From Osmia lignaria lignaria (Eukaryota > Arthropoda > Insecta > Hymenoptera > Megachilidae): a DNA stretch of 64,000 nt. Positions 51,072 to 61,332 of the stretch are shown piece by piece. The number at the start of each line of letters is the position of its first letter. Position 1 is the first letter of the stretch. Position numbers and translations under genes: made by a program. Location of the stretch: contig NW_027478161.1 in NCBI RefSeq assembly GCF_051020975.1, forward strand, positions 310,001 to 374,000. Direction: 5' to 3'. Under the pieces are notes generated by a model. That model was not told the DNA's origin. It was given only the letters and a program-made list of their open reading frames with translations, and made no database searches.

Positions 51072-53738
51072 TATATGCAGATTTATCTCAAGGGAAGGGG
51101 CCTGACGGACATATTTCGAGATATTTCTTCTTCTTGTTGTTCTTCTTCTGCACAGCTAAGCTGAAAGTGGCATTTGCAGCTCGCAATAGTGCGGAGTTAT
51201 CTCAAAGAAAGGGGCCACGGTGTTTCTGTATCTCTATTATGTTGGTGTGGCTTCGGTACTTTTAAATATCTCGATATATCTCGAAAACTACGCTTCTGAT
51301 CAAAAAATATCATAGAAGATAAAAAGTAGGAAACTTAATTCTCTACAAAAGAGGTCTCTAAACATTTTGCCATAGCTCGCTTCGTTTCCGAGATATTTGC
51401 AGATTTATCTCAAGGGAAGGGGCCTGACGGACATGTTTCGAGATATTTCTTCTTCTTGTTGTTCTTCTTCTGCACAGCTAAGCTGGCAGTGGCATTTACA
51501 GCTCGCAATAGCGCAGAGTTATCTCAAAGAAAGGGGCCACGGTGTTTCTGAATCTCTATTATGTTGGTGCGGCTTCGGAACTTTTAAATATCTTGATATA
51601 TCTCGAGAACTACGCATCTGATCAAAAAATATCATAGAACATGAAAAGTAGGAAACTTAATTCTCTACAAAAAAGATCTCTTAACATTTTGCCATAGCTC
51701 TCTTCGTTTCCGAGATATTTGCAGATTTATCTCAAGGGAAGGGGCCTGACGGACATATTTCGAGATATTTCTTCTTCTTGTTGTTCTTCTTCTGCACAGC
51801 TAAGCTGGAAGTGGCATTTACAGCTCGCAATAGTGCAGAGTTATCTCAAAGAAAGGGGCCACGGTGTTTCTGTATCTCTATTATGTTGGTGCGGCTTCGG
51901 AACTTTTAAATATCTTGATATATCTCGAGAACTACGCGTCTGATCAAAAAATATCATAGAACATAAAAAGTAGGAAACATAATTCTCTACAAAAAAGGTC
52001 TCTCAACATTTTGCCATATCTCGCTTCGTTTCCGAGATATTTGCAGATTTATCTCAAGGGAAGGGGCCTGACGGACATATTTCGAGATATTTCTTCTTCT
52101 TGTTGTTCTTCTTCTGCACAGCTAAGCTGGAAGTGGCATTTACAGCTCGCAATAGCGCAGAGTTATCTCAAAGAAAGGGGCCACGGTGTTTCTGAATCTC
52201 TATAATGTTGGTGCGGCTTCGGAACTTTTAAATATCTTGATATATCTCGAGAACTACGCATCTGATCAAAAAATATCATAGAACATGAAAAGTAGGAAAC
52301 TTAATTCTCTACAAAAAAGGTCTCTTAACATTTTGCCATAGCTCTCTTCGTTTCCGAGATATTTGCAGATTTATCTCAAGGGAAGGGGCCTGACGGACAT
52401 ATTTCGAGATATTTCTTCTTCTTGTTGTTCTTCTTCTGCACAGCTAAGCTGAAAGTGGCATTTGCAGCTCGCAATAGTGCGGAGTTATCTCAAAGAAAGG
52501 GGCCACGGTGTTTCTGTATCTCTATTATGTTGGTGTGGCTTCGGTACTTTTAAATATCTCGATATATCTCGAAAACTACGCTTCTGATCAAAAAATATCA
52601 TAGAAGATAAAAAGTAGGAAACTTAATTCTCTACAAAAGAGGTCTCTAAACATTTTGCCATAGCTCGCTTCGTTTCCGAGATATTTGCAGATTTATCTCA
52701 AGGGAAGGGGCCTGACGGACATGTTTCGAGATATTTCTTCTTCTTGTTGTTCTTCTTCTGCACAGCTAAGCTGGCAGTGGCATTTACAGCTCGCAATAGC
52801 GCAGAGTTATCTCAAAGAAAGGGGCCACGGTGTTTCTGAATCTCTATTATGTTGGTGCGGCTTCGGAACTTTTAAATATCTTGATATATCTCGAGAACTA
52901 CGCATCTGATCAAAAAATATCATAGAACATGAAAAGTAGGAAACTTAATTCTCTACAAAAAAGATCTCTTAACATTTTGCCATAGCTCTCTTCGTTTCCG
53001 AGATATTTGCAGATTTATCTCAAGGGAAGGGGCCTGACGGACATATTTCGAGATATTTCTTCTTCTTGTTGTTCTTCTTCTGCACAGCTAAGCTGGAAGT
53101 GGCATTTACAGCTCGCAATAGTGCAGAGTTATCTCAAAGAAAGGGGCCACGGTGTTTCTGTATCTCTATTATGTTGGTGCGGCTTCGGAACTTTTAAATA
53201 TCTTGATATATCTCGAGAACTACGCGTCTGATCAAAAAATATCATAGAACATAAAAAGTAGGAAACATAATTCTCTACAAAAAAGGTCTCTCAACATTTT
53301 GCCATAGCTCGCTTCGTTTCCGAGATATTTGCAGATTTATCTCAAGGGAAGGGGCCTGACGGACATATTTCGAGATATTTCTTCTTCTTGTTGTTCTTCT
53401 TCTGCACAGCTAAGCTGGAAGTGGCATTTACAGCTCGCAATAGCGCAGAGTTATCTCAAAGAAAGGGGCCACGGTGTTTCTGAATCTCTATAATGTTGGT
53501 GCGGCTTCGGAACTTTTAAATATCTTGATATATCTCGAGAACTACGCATCTGATCAAAAAATATCATAGAACATGAAAAGTAGGAAACTTAATTCTCTAC
53601 AAAAAAGGTCTCTTAACATTTTGCCATAGCTCTCTTCGTTTCCGAGATATTTGCAGATTTATCTCAAGGGAAGGGGCCTGACGGACATATTTCGAGATAT
53701 TTCTTCTTCTTGTTGTTCTTCTTCTGCACAGCTAAGCT
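51072..53738 (+). repeat. 4-mer tandem duplication (1288 bp) inside the A/B dimer block
   Basis: Bases 51072-52450 match 52360-53738: a C-A-B-A group occurs twice. Shared rare markers are CTGAAAGTGG, GCTGGCAGTGG, GACATGTTTCG, AAAGATCTC and TCTATAATG. Noted differences are CCATATCTCGC near 52019 against CCATAGCTCGC, and the linker before the second C unit, which is of B type. Confidence 0.92.
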
Positions 53739-56138
53739 GGAAGTGGCATTTACAGCTCGCAATAGTGCAGAGTTATCTCAAAGAAAGGGGCCACGGTGTT
53801 TCTGTATCTCTATTATGTTGGTGCGGTTTCGGAACTTTTGAATATCTTGATATATCTAGAGAACTACGCATCTGATCAAAAAATATCATAGAAGATAAAA
53901 AGTAGGAAACTTAATTCTCTACAAAAGAGGTGTCTTAACATTTTGCCATAGCTCGCTTCGTTTCCGAGATATTTGCAGATTTATCTCAAGGGAAGGGGCC
54001 TGACGGACATATTTCGAGATATTTCTTCTTCTTGTTGTTCTTCTTCTGCACAGCTAAGCTGGAAGTGGCATTTACAGCTCGCAATAGCGCAGAGTTATCT
54101 CAAAGAAAGGGGCCACGGTGTTTCTGAATCTCTATTATGTTGGTGCGGCTTCGGAACTTTTAAATATCTTGATATATCTCGAGAACTACGCATCTGATCA
54201 AAAAATATCATAGAACGTAAAAAGTAGGAAACATAATTCTCTACAAAAAAGGTCTCTTAACATTTTGCCATAGCTCTCTTCGTTTCCGAGATATTTGCAG
54301 ATTTATCTCAAGGGAAGGGGCCTGACGGACATATTTCGAGATATTTCTTCTTCTTGTTGTTCTTCTTCTGCACAGCTAAGCTGGAAGTGGCATTTGCAGC
54401 TCGCAATAGTGCAGAGTTATCTCAAAGAAAGGGGCCACGGTGTTTCTGTATCTCTATTATGTTGGTGCGGCTTCGGAACTTTTAAATATCTTGATATATC
54501 TCGAGAACTACGCGTCTGATCAAAAAATATCATAGAACATAAAAAGTAGGAAACATAATTCTCTACAAAAAAGGTCTCTCAACATTTTGCCATAGCTCGC
54601 TTCGTTTCCGAGATATTTGCAGATTTATCTCAAGGGAAGGGGCCTGACGGACATATTTCGAGATATTTCTTCTTCTTGTTGTTCTTCTTCTGCACAGCTA
54701 AGCTGGAAGTGGCATTTACAGCTCGCAATAGCGCAGAGTTATCTCAAAGAAAGGGGCCACGGTGTTTCTGAATCTCTATTATGTTGGTGCGGCTTCGGAA
54801 CTTTTAAATATCTTGATATATCTCGAGAACTACGCATCTGATCAAAAAATATCATGGAACATGAAAAGTAGGAAACTTAATTCTCTACAAAAAAGGTCTC
54901 TTAACATTTTGCCATAGCTCTCTTCGTTTCCGAGATATTTGCAGATTTATCTCAAGGGAAGGGGCCTGACGGACATATTTCGAGATATTTCTTCTTCTTG
55001 TTGTTCTTCTTCTGCACAGCTAAGCTGGAAGTGGCATTTACAGCTCGCAATAGTGCAGAGTTATCTCAAAGAAAGGGGCCACGGTGTTTCTGTATCTCTA
55101 TTATGTTGGTGCGGTTTCGGAACTTTTGAATATCTTGATATATCTAGAGAACTACGCATCTGATCAAAAAATATCATAGAAGATAAAAAGTAGGAAACTT
55201 AATTCTCTACAAAAGAGGTCTCTTAACATTTTGCCATAGCTCGGTTCGTTTCCGAGATATTTGCAGATTTATCTCAAGGGAAGGGGCCTGACGGACATAT
55301 TTCGAGATATTTCTTCTTCTTGTTGTTCTTCTTCTCCACAGCTAAGCTGGAAGTGGCATTTACAGCTCGCAATAGCGCAGAGTTATCTCAAAGAAAGGGG
55401 CCACGGTGTTTCTGAATCTCTATTATGTTGGTGCGGCTTCGGAACTTTTAAATATCTTGATATATCTCGAGAACTACGCATCTGATCAAAAAATATCATA
55501 GAACGTAAAAAGTAGGAAACTTAATTATCTACAAAAAAGGTCTCTTAACATTTTGCCATAGCTCTCTTCGTTTCCGAGATATTTGCAGATTTATCTCAAG
55601 GGAAGGGGCCTGACGGACATATTTCGAGATATTTCTTCTTCTTGTTGTTCTTCTTCTGCACAGCTAAGCTGGAAGTGGCATTTGCAGCTCGCAATAGTGC
55701 AGAGTTATCTCAAAGAAAGGGGCCACGGTGTTTCTGTATCTCTATTATGTTGGTGCGGCTTCGGAACTTTTAAATATCTTGATATATCTCGAGAACTACG
55801 CGTCTGATCAAAAAATATCATAGAACATAAAAAGTAGGAAACATAATTCTCTACAAAAAAGGTCTCTCAACATTTTGCCATAGCTCGCTTCGTTTCCGAG
55901 ATATTTGCAGATTTATCTCAAGGGAAGGGGCCTGACGGACATATTTCGAGATATTTCTTCTTCTTGTTGTTCTTCTTCTGCACAGCTAAGCTGGAAGTGG
56001 CATTTACAGCTCGCAATAGCGCAGAGTTATCTCAAAGAAAGGGGCCACGGTGTTTCTGAATCTCTATTATGTTGGTGCGGCTTCGGAACTTTTAAATATC
56101 TTGATATATCTCGAGAACTACGCATCTGATCAAAAAAT
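53739..56138 (+). repeat. Second 1288-bp period: B-A-B-A group repeated
   Basis: The unit at 53651 and the one at 54939 share TTTTGAATATCTTG and the rare ATATCTAGAGAAC, and the units following each pair off at 1288 bp. Private differences (GGTGTCTTAAC near 53931, CTTCTCCACAGC near 55333, AATTATCTAC near 55526) show modest divergence. The extent is approximate. Confidence 0.82.
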
Positions 56139-58158
56139 ATCATAGAACGTAAAAAGTAGGAAACTTAATTCTCTACAAAAAAGGTCTCTTAACATTTTGC
56201 CATAGCTCTCTTCGTTTCCGAGATATTTGCAGATTTATCTCAAGGGAAGGGGCCTGACGGACATATTTCGAGATATTTCTTCTTCTTGTTGTTCTTCTTC
56301 TGCACAGCTAAGCTGGAAGTGGCATTTGCAGCTCGCAATAGTGCAGAGTTATCTCAAAGAAAGGGGCCACGGTGTTTCTGTATCTCTATTATGTTGGTGC
56401 GGCTTCGGAACTTTTAAATATCTTGATATATCTCGAGAACTACGCGTCTGATCAAAAAATATCATAGAACATAAAAAGTAGGAAACATAATTCTCTACAA
56501 AAAAGGTCTCTCAACATTTTGCCATAGCTCGCTTCGTTTCCGAGATATTTGCAGATTTATCTCAAGGGAAGGGGCCTGACGGACATATTTCGAGATATTT
56601 CTTCTTCTTGTTGTTCTTCTTCTGCACAGCTAAACTGGAAGTGGCATTTACAGCTCGCAATAGCGCAGAGTTATCTCAAAGAAAGGGGCCACGGTGTTTC
56701 TGAATCTCTATTATGTTGGTGCGGCTTCGGAACTTTTAAATATCTTGATATATCTCGAGAACTACGCATCTGATCAAAAAATATCATAGAACGTAAAAAG
56801 TAGGAAACTTAATTCTCTACAAAAAAGGTCTCTTAACATTTTGCCATAGCTCGCTTCGTTTCCGAGATATATGCAGATTTATCTCAAGGGAAGGGGCCTG
56901 ACGGACATATTTCGAGATATTTCTTCTTCTTGTTGTTCTTCTTCTGCACAGCTAAGCTGGAAGTGGCATTTGCAGCTCGCAATAGTGCGGAGTTATCTCA
57001 AAGAAAGGGGCCACGGTGTTTCTGTATCTCTATTATGTTGGTGTGGCTTCGGTACTTTTAAATATCTCGATATATCTCGAAAACTACGCTTCTGCTCAAA
57101 AAATATCATAGAAGATAAAAAGTAGGAAACTTAATTCTCTACAAAAGAGGTCTCTTAACATTTTGCCATAGCTCGCTTCGTTTCCGAGATATTTGCAGAT
57201 TTATCTCAAGGGAAGGGGCCTGACGGACATATTTCGAGATATTTCTTCTTCTTGTTGTTCTTCTTCTGCACAGCTAAGCTGGAAGTGGCATTTACAGCTC
57301 GCAATAGCGCAGAGTTATCTCAAAGAAAGGGGCCACGGTGTTTCTGAATCTCTATTATGTTGGTGCGGCTTCGGAACTTTTAAATATCTTGATATATCTC
57401 GAGAACTACGCATCTGATCAAAAAATATCATAGAACATGAAAAGTAGGAAACTTAATTCTCTACAAAAAAGGTCTCTTAACATTTTGCCATAGCTCTCTT
57501 CGTTTCCGAGATATTTGCAGATTTATCTCAAGGGAAGGGGCCTGACGGACATATTTCGAGATATTTCTTCTTCTTGTTGTTCTTCTTCTGCACAGCTAAG
57601 CTGGAAGTGGCATTTACAGCTCGCAATAGTGCAGAGTTATCTCAAAGAAAGGGGCCACGGTGTTTCTGTATCTCTATTATGTTGGTGCGGTTTCGGAACT
57701 TTTAAATATCTTGATATATCTCGAGAACTACGCATCTGATCAAAAAATATCATAGAAGATAAAAAGTAGGAAACTTAATTCTCTACAAAAGAGGTCTCTT
57801 AACATTTTGCCATAGCTCGCTTCGTTTCCGAGATATTTGCAGATTTATCTCAAGGGAAGGGGCCTGACGGACATATTTCGAGATATTTCTTCTTCTTGTT
57901 GTTCTTCTTCTGCACAGCTAAGCTGGAAGTGGCATTTACAGCTCGCAATAGCGCAGAGTTATCTCAAAGAAAGGGGCCACGGTGTTTCTGAATCTCTATT
58001 ATGTTGGTGCGGCTTCGGAACTTTTAAATATCTTGATATATCTCGAGAACTACGCATCTGATCAAAAAATATCATAGAACATGAAAAGTAGGAAACTTAA
58101 TTCTCTACAAAAAAGGTCTCTTAACATTTTGCCATAGCTCTCTTCGTTTCCGAGATAT

Positions 58159-58186
58159 TTGCAGATTTATCTCAAGGGAAGGGGCC
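58159..58186 (+). repeat. Internal subrepeat, copy 1 (within each monomer)
   Basis: The 28 bp beginning TTGCAGATTTATCTC and ending AAGGGGCC recur 114 bp downstream in the same monomer with 24 of 28 bases matching. The same pair is visible in monomers throughout the window, for example starting at 199-204 and 313-318. It suggests the monomer arose partly by duplication of a shorter ancestral unit. Confidence 0.85.
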
Positions 58187-58208
58187 TGACGGACATATTT
58201 CGAGATAT

Positions 58209-58233
58209 TTCTTCTTCTTGTTGTTCTTCTTCT
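58209..58233 (+). repeat. TTC/TTG pyrimidine-rich tract of the monomer
   Basis: A near-microsatellite run of TTC and TTG triplets sits in every monomer, so a pyrimidine-rich tract recurs on one strand every 322 bp. Class 1 monomers read TTCTTCTTCTTGTTGTTC. Class 2 monomers carry the diagnostic TTGTTCTTGTTGTGC instead, sometimes TTGTTATTGTTGTGC. Despite its simple-sequence nature it shows no expansion or contraction among the copies compared, which is unusual for a triplet tract. Confidence 0.9.
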
Positions 58234-58272
58234 GCACAGCTAAGCTGGAAGTGGCATTTGCAGCTCGCAATA

Positions 58273-58300
58273 GTGCAGAGTTATCTCAAAGAAAGGGGCC
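58273..58300 (+). repeat. Internal subrepeat, copy 2 (within each monomer)
   Basis: This is the partner of the segment at 58159-58186: it begins GTGCAGAGTTATCTC and ends AAGGGGCC. The four mismatches are two T/G and two G/A differences. The sequence between the two copies, including the pyrimidine tract, is not itself repeated, so only this short core supports the duplication. Confidence 0.85.
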
Positions 58301-58603
58301 ACGGTGTTTCTGTATCTCTATTATGTTGGTGCGGCTTCGGAACTTTTAAATATCTTGATATATCTCGAGAACTACGCATCTGATCAAAAAATATCATAGA
58401 ACATAAAAAGTAGGAAACATAATTCTCTACAAAAAAGGTCTCTTAACATTTTGCCATAGCTCGCTTCGTTTCCGAGATATTTGCAGATTTATCTCAAGGG
58501 AAGGGGCCTGACGGACATATTTCGAGATATTTCTTCTTCTTGTTGTTCTTCTTCTGCACAGCTAAGCTGGAAGTGGCATTTACAGCTCGCAATAGCGCAG
58601 AGT

Positions 58604-60688
58604 TATCTCAAAGAAAGGGGCCACGGTGTTTCTGAATCTCTATTATGTTGGTGCGGCTTCGGAACTTTTAAATATCTTGATATATCTCGAGAACTACGCA
58701 TCTGATCAAAAAATATCATAGAACGTAAAAAGTAGGAAACTTAATTCTCTACAAAAAAGGTCTCTTAACATTTTGCCATAGCTCTCTTCGTTTCCGAGAT
58801 ATTTGCAGATTTATCTCAAGGGAAGGGGCCTGACGGACATATTTCGAGATATTTCTTCTTCTTGTTGTTCTTCTTCTGCACAGCTAAGCTGGAAGTGGCA
58901 TTTGCAGCTCGCAATAGTGCAGAGTTATCTCAAAGAAAGGGGCCACGGTGTTTCTGTATCTCTATTATGTTGGTGCGGCTTCGGAACTTTTAAATATCTT
59001 GAGATATCTCGAGAACTACGCATCTGATCAAAAAATATCATAGAACATAAAAAGTAGGAAACTTAATTCTCTACAAAAAAGGTCTCTTAACATTTTGCCA
59101 TAGCTCGCTTCGTTTCCGAGATATATGCAGATTTATCTCAAGGGAAGGGGCCTGACGGACATATTTCGAGATATTTCTTCTTCTTGTTGTTCTTCTTCTG
59201 CACAGCTAAGCTGGAAGTGGCATTTGCAGCTCGCAATACTGCGGAGTTATCTCAAAGAAAGGGGCCACGGTGTTTCTGTATCTCTATTATGTTGGTGTGG
59301 CTTCGGTACTTTTAAATATCTCGATATATCTCGAAAACTACGCTTCTGATCAAAAAATATCATAGAACATGAAAAGTAGGAAACTTAATTCTCTACAAAA
59401 AAGGTCTCTTAACATTTTGCCATAGCTCTCTTCGTTTCCGAGATATTTGCAGATTTATCTCAAGGGAAGGGGCCTGACGGACATATTTCGAGATATTTCT
59501 TCTTCTTGTTGTTCTTCTTCTGCACAGCTAAGCTGGAAGTGGCATTTCCAGCTCGCAATAGTGCAGAGTTATCTCAAAGAAAGGGGCCACGGTGTTTCTG
59601 AATCTCTATTATGTTGGTGCGGCTTCGGAACTTTTAAATATCTTGATATATCTCGAGAACTACGCATCTGATCAAAAAATATCATAGAACGTAAAAAGTA
59701 GGAAACTTAATTCTCTACAAAAAAGGTCTCTTAACATTTTGCCATAGCTCTCTTCGTTTCCGAGATATTTGCAGATTTATCTCAAGGGAAGGGGCCTGAC
59801 GGACATATTTCGAGATATTTCTTCTTCTTGTTGTTCTTCTTCTGCACAGCTAAGCTGGAAGTGGCATTTGCAGCTCGCAATAGTGCAGAGTTATCTCAAA
59901 GAAAGGGGCCACGGTGTTTCTGTATCTCTATTATGTTGGTGCGGCTTCGGAACTTTTAAATATCTTGAGATATCTCGAGAACTACGCATCTGATCAAAAA
60001 ATATCATAGAACATAAAAAGTAGGAAACTTAATTCTCTACAAAAAAGGTCTCTTAACATTTTGCCATAGCTCGCTTCGTTTCCGAGATATATGCAGATTT
60101 ATCTCAAGGGAAGGGGCCTGACGGACATATTTCGAGATATTTCTTCTTCTTGTTGTTCTTCTTCTGCACAGCTAAGCTGGAAGTGGCATTTGCAGCTCGC
60201 AATACTGCGGAGTTATCTCAAAGAAAGGGGCCACGGTGTTTCTGTATCTCTATTATGTTGGTGTGGCTTCGGTACTTTTAAATATCTCGATATATCTCGA
60301 AAACTACGCTTCTGATCAAAAAATATCATAGAACATGAAAAGTAGGAAACTTAATTCTCTACAAAAAAGGTCTCTTAACATTTTGCCATAGCTCTCTTCG
60401 TTTCCGAGATATTTGCAGATTTATCTCAAGGGAAGGGGCCTGACGGACATATTTCGAGATATTTCTTCTTCTTGTTGTTCTTCTTCTGCACAGCTAAGCT
60501 GGAAGTGGCATTTCCAGCTCGCAATAGTGCAGAGTTATCTCAAAGAAAGGGGCCACGGTGTTTCTGAATCTCTATTATGTTGGTGCGGCTTCGGAACTTT
60601 TAAATATCTTGATATATCTCGAGAACTACGCATCTGATCAAAAAATATCATAGAACGTAAAAAGTAGGAAACTTAATTCTCTACAAAA
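58604..60688 (+). repeat. 3-mer tandem duplication (966 bp)
   Basis: Units 58803, 59125, 59447 are repeated as 59769, 60091, 60413. Markers are TCTTGAGATATCTCGAG, CAATACTGCGGAG with a C-type back half, and a B-type linker before a unit with TTTCCAGCTCGC and TTTCTGAATCTC. The copies look identical until the linker near 60688, where CTACAAAAAAGG becomes CTACAAAAGAGG. Confidence 0.93.
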
Positions 60689-61332
60689 GAGGTCTCTTAA
60701 CATTTTGCCATAGCTCGCTTCGTTTCCGAGATATTTGCAGATTTATCTCAAGGGAAGGGGCCTGACGGACATATTTCGAGATATTTCTTCTTCTTGTTGT
60801 TCTTCTTCTGCACAGCTAAGCTGGAAGTGGCATTTACAGCTCGCAATAGCGCAGAGTTATCTCAAAGAAAGGGGCCACGGTGTTTCTGAATCTCTATTAT
60901 GTTGGTGCGGCTTCGGAACTTTTAAATATCTTGATATATCTCGAGAACTACGCATGTGATCAAAAAATATCATAGAACATGAAAAGTAGGAAACTTAATT
61001 CTCTACAAAAGAGGTCTCTTAACATTTTGCCATAGCTCGCTTCGTTTCCGAGATATTTGCAGATTTATCTCAAGGGAAGGGGCCTGACGGACATATTTCG
61101 AGATATTTCTTCTTCTTGTTGTTCTTCTTCTGCACAGCTAAGCTGGAAGTGGCATTTACAGCTCGCAATAGCGCAGAGTTATCTCAAAGAAAGGGGCCAC
61201 GGTGTTTCTGAATCTCTATTATGTTGGTGCGGCTTCGGAACTTTTAAATATCTTGATATATCTCGAGAACTACGCATGTGATCAAAAAATATCATAGAAC
61301 ATGAAAAGTAGGAAACTTAATTCTCTACAAAA
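60661..61332 (+). repeat. Tandem duplication of one A-type monomer
   Basis: The units at 60735 and 61057 are indistinguishable by eye. Both have the private CGCATGTGATC in place of CGCATCTGATC and follow a CTACAAAAGAGG linker. The A/B alternation is broken here: two A units are adjacent. Confidence 0.92.

Larger units (their letters stand above)
58159..58480 (+). repeat. Representative (near-consensus) 322-bp monomer
   Basis: This copy is close to the majority sequence by eye; the main exception is AAACATAATTC where most copies read AAACTTAATTC. By hand count the majority monomer has about 126 G+C in 322 (39%) and 11 CpG against about 12 expected. Landmarks, as offsets from its first base: subrepeat 1 at 1-28; decamer CGAGATATTT at 43-52 and again at 315-324, crossing into the next unit; TTC/TTG tract at 51-75; subrepeat 2 at 115-142; inverted decamer AAATATCTTG at 190-199; CTCGAG at 206-211; TGATCA at 223-228; A-tracts at 228-233, 247-251 and 273-278; dyad at 252-272. 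The unit is about twice 161 bp, near two nucleosome repeats, a common size class for satellites (general knowledge). Confidence 0.95.
49072..58603 (+). repeat. Dimeric (A/B, 644-bp) higher-order repeat
   Basis: Two monomer types alternate. A has GCTCGCTTCG upstream, CAATAGCGCAG and TTTCTGAATCTC (units 49143, 49787, 50431, 51397, 52041, 52685, 53329, 53973, 54617, 55261, 55905, 56549, 57193, 57837, 58481). B has GCTCTCTTCG upstream, CAATAGTGCAG and TTTCTGTATCTC (49465, 50109, 50753, 51719, 53007, 53651, 54295, 54939, 55583, 56227, 57515, 58159). A third type C (GTGCGGAG, GGTGTGGCTTCGGTAC, TCGATATATCTCGAAAAC) replaces B at 51075, 52363 and 56871. The register is kept throughout. Confidence 0.92.
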
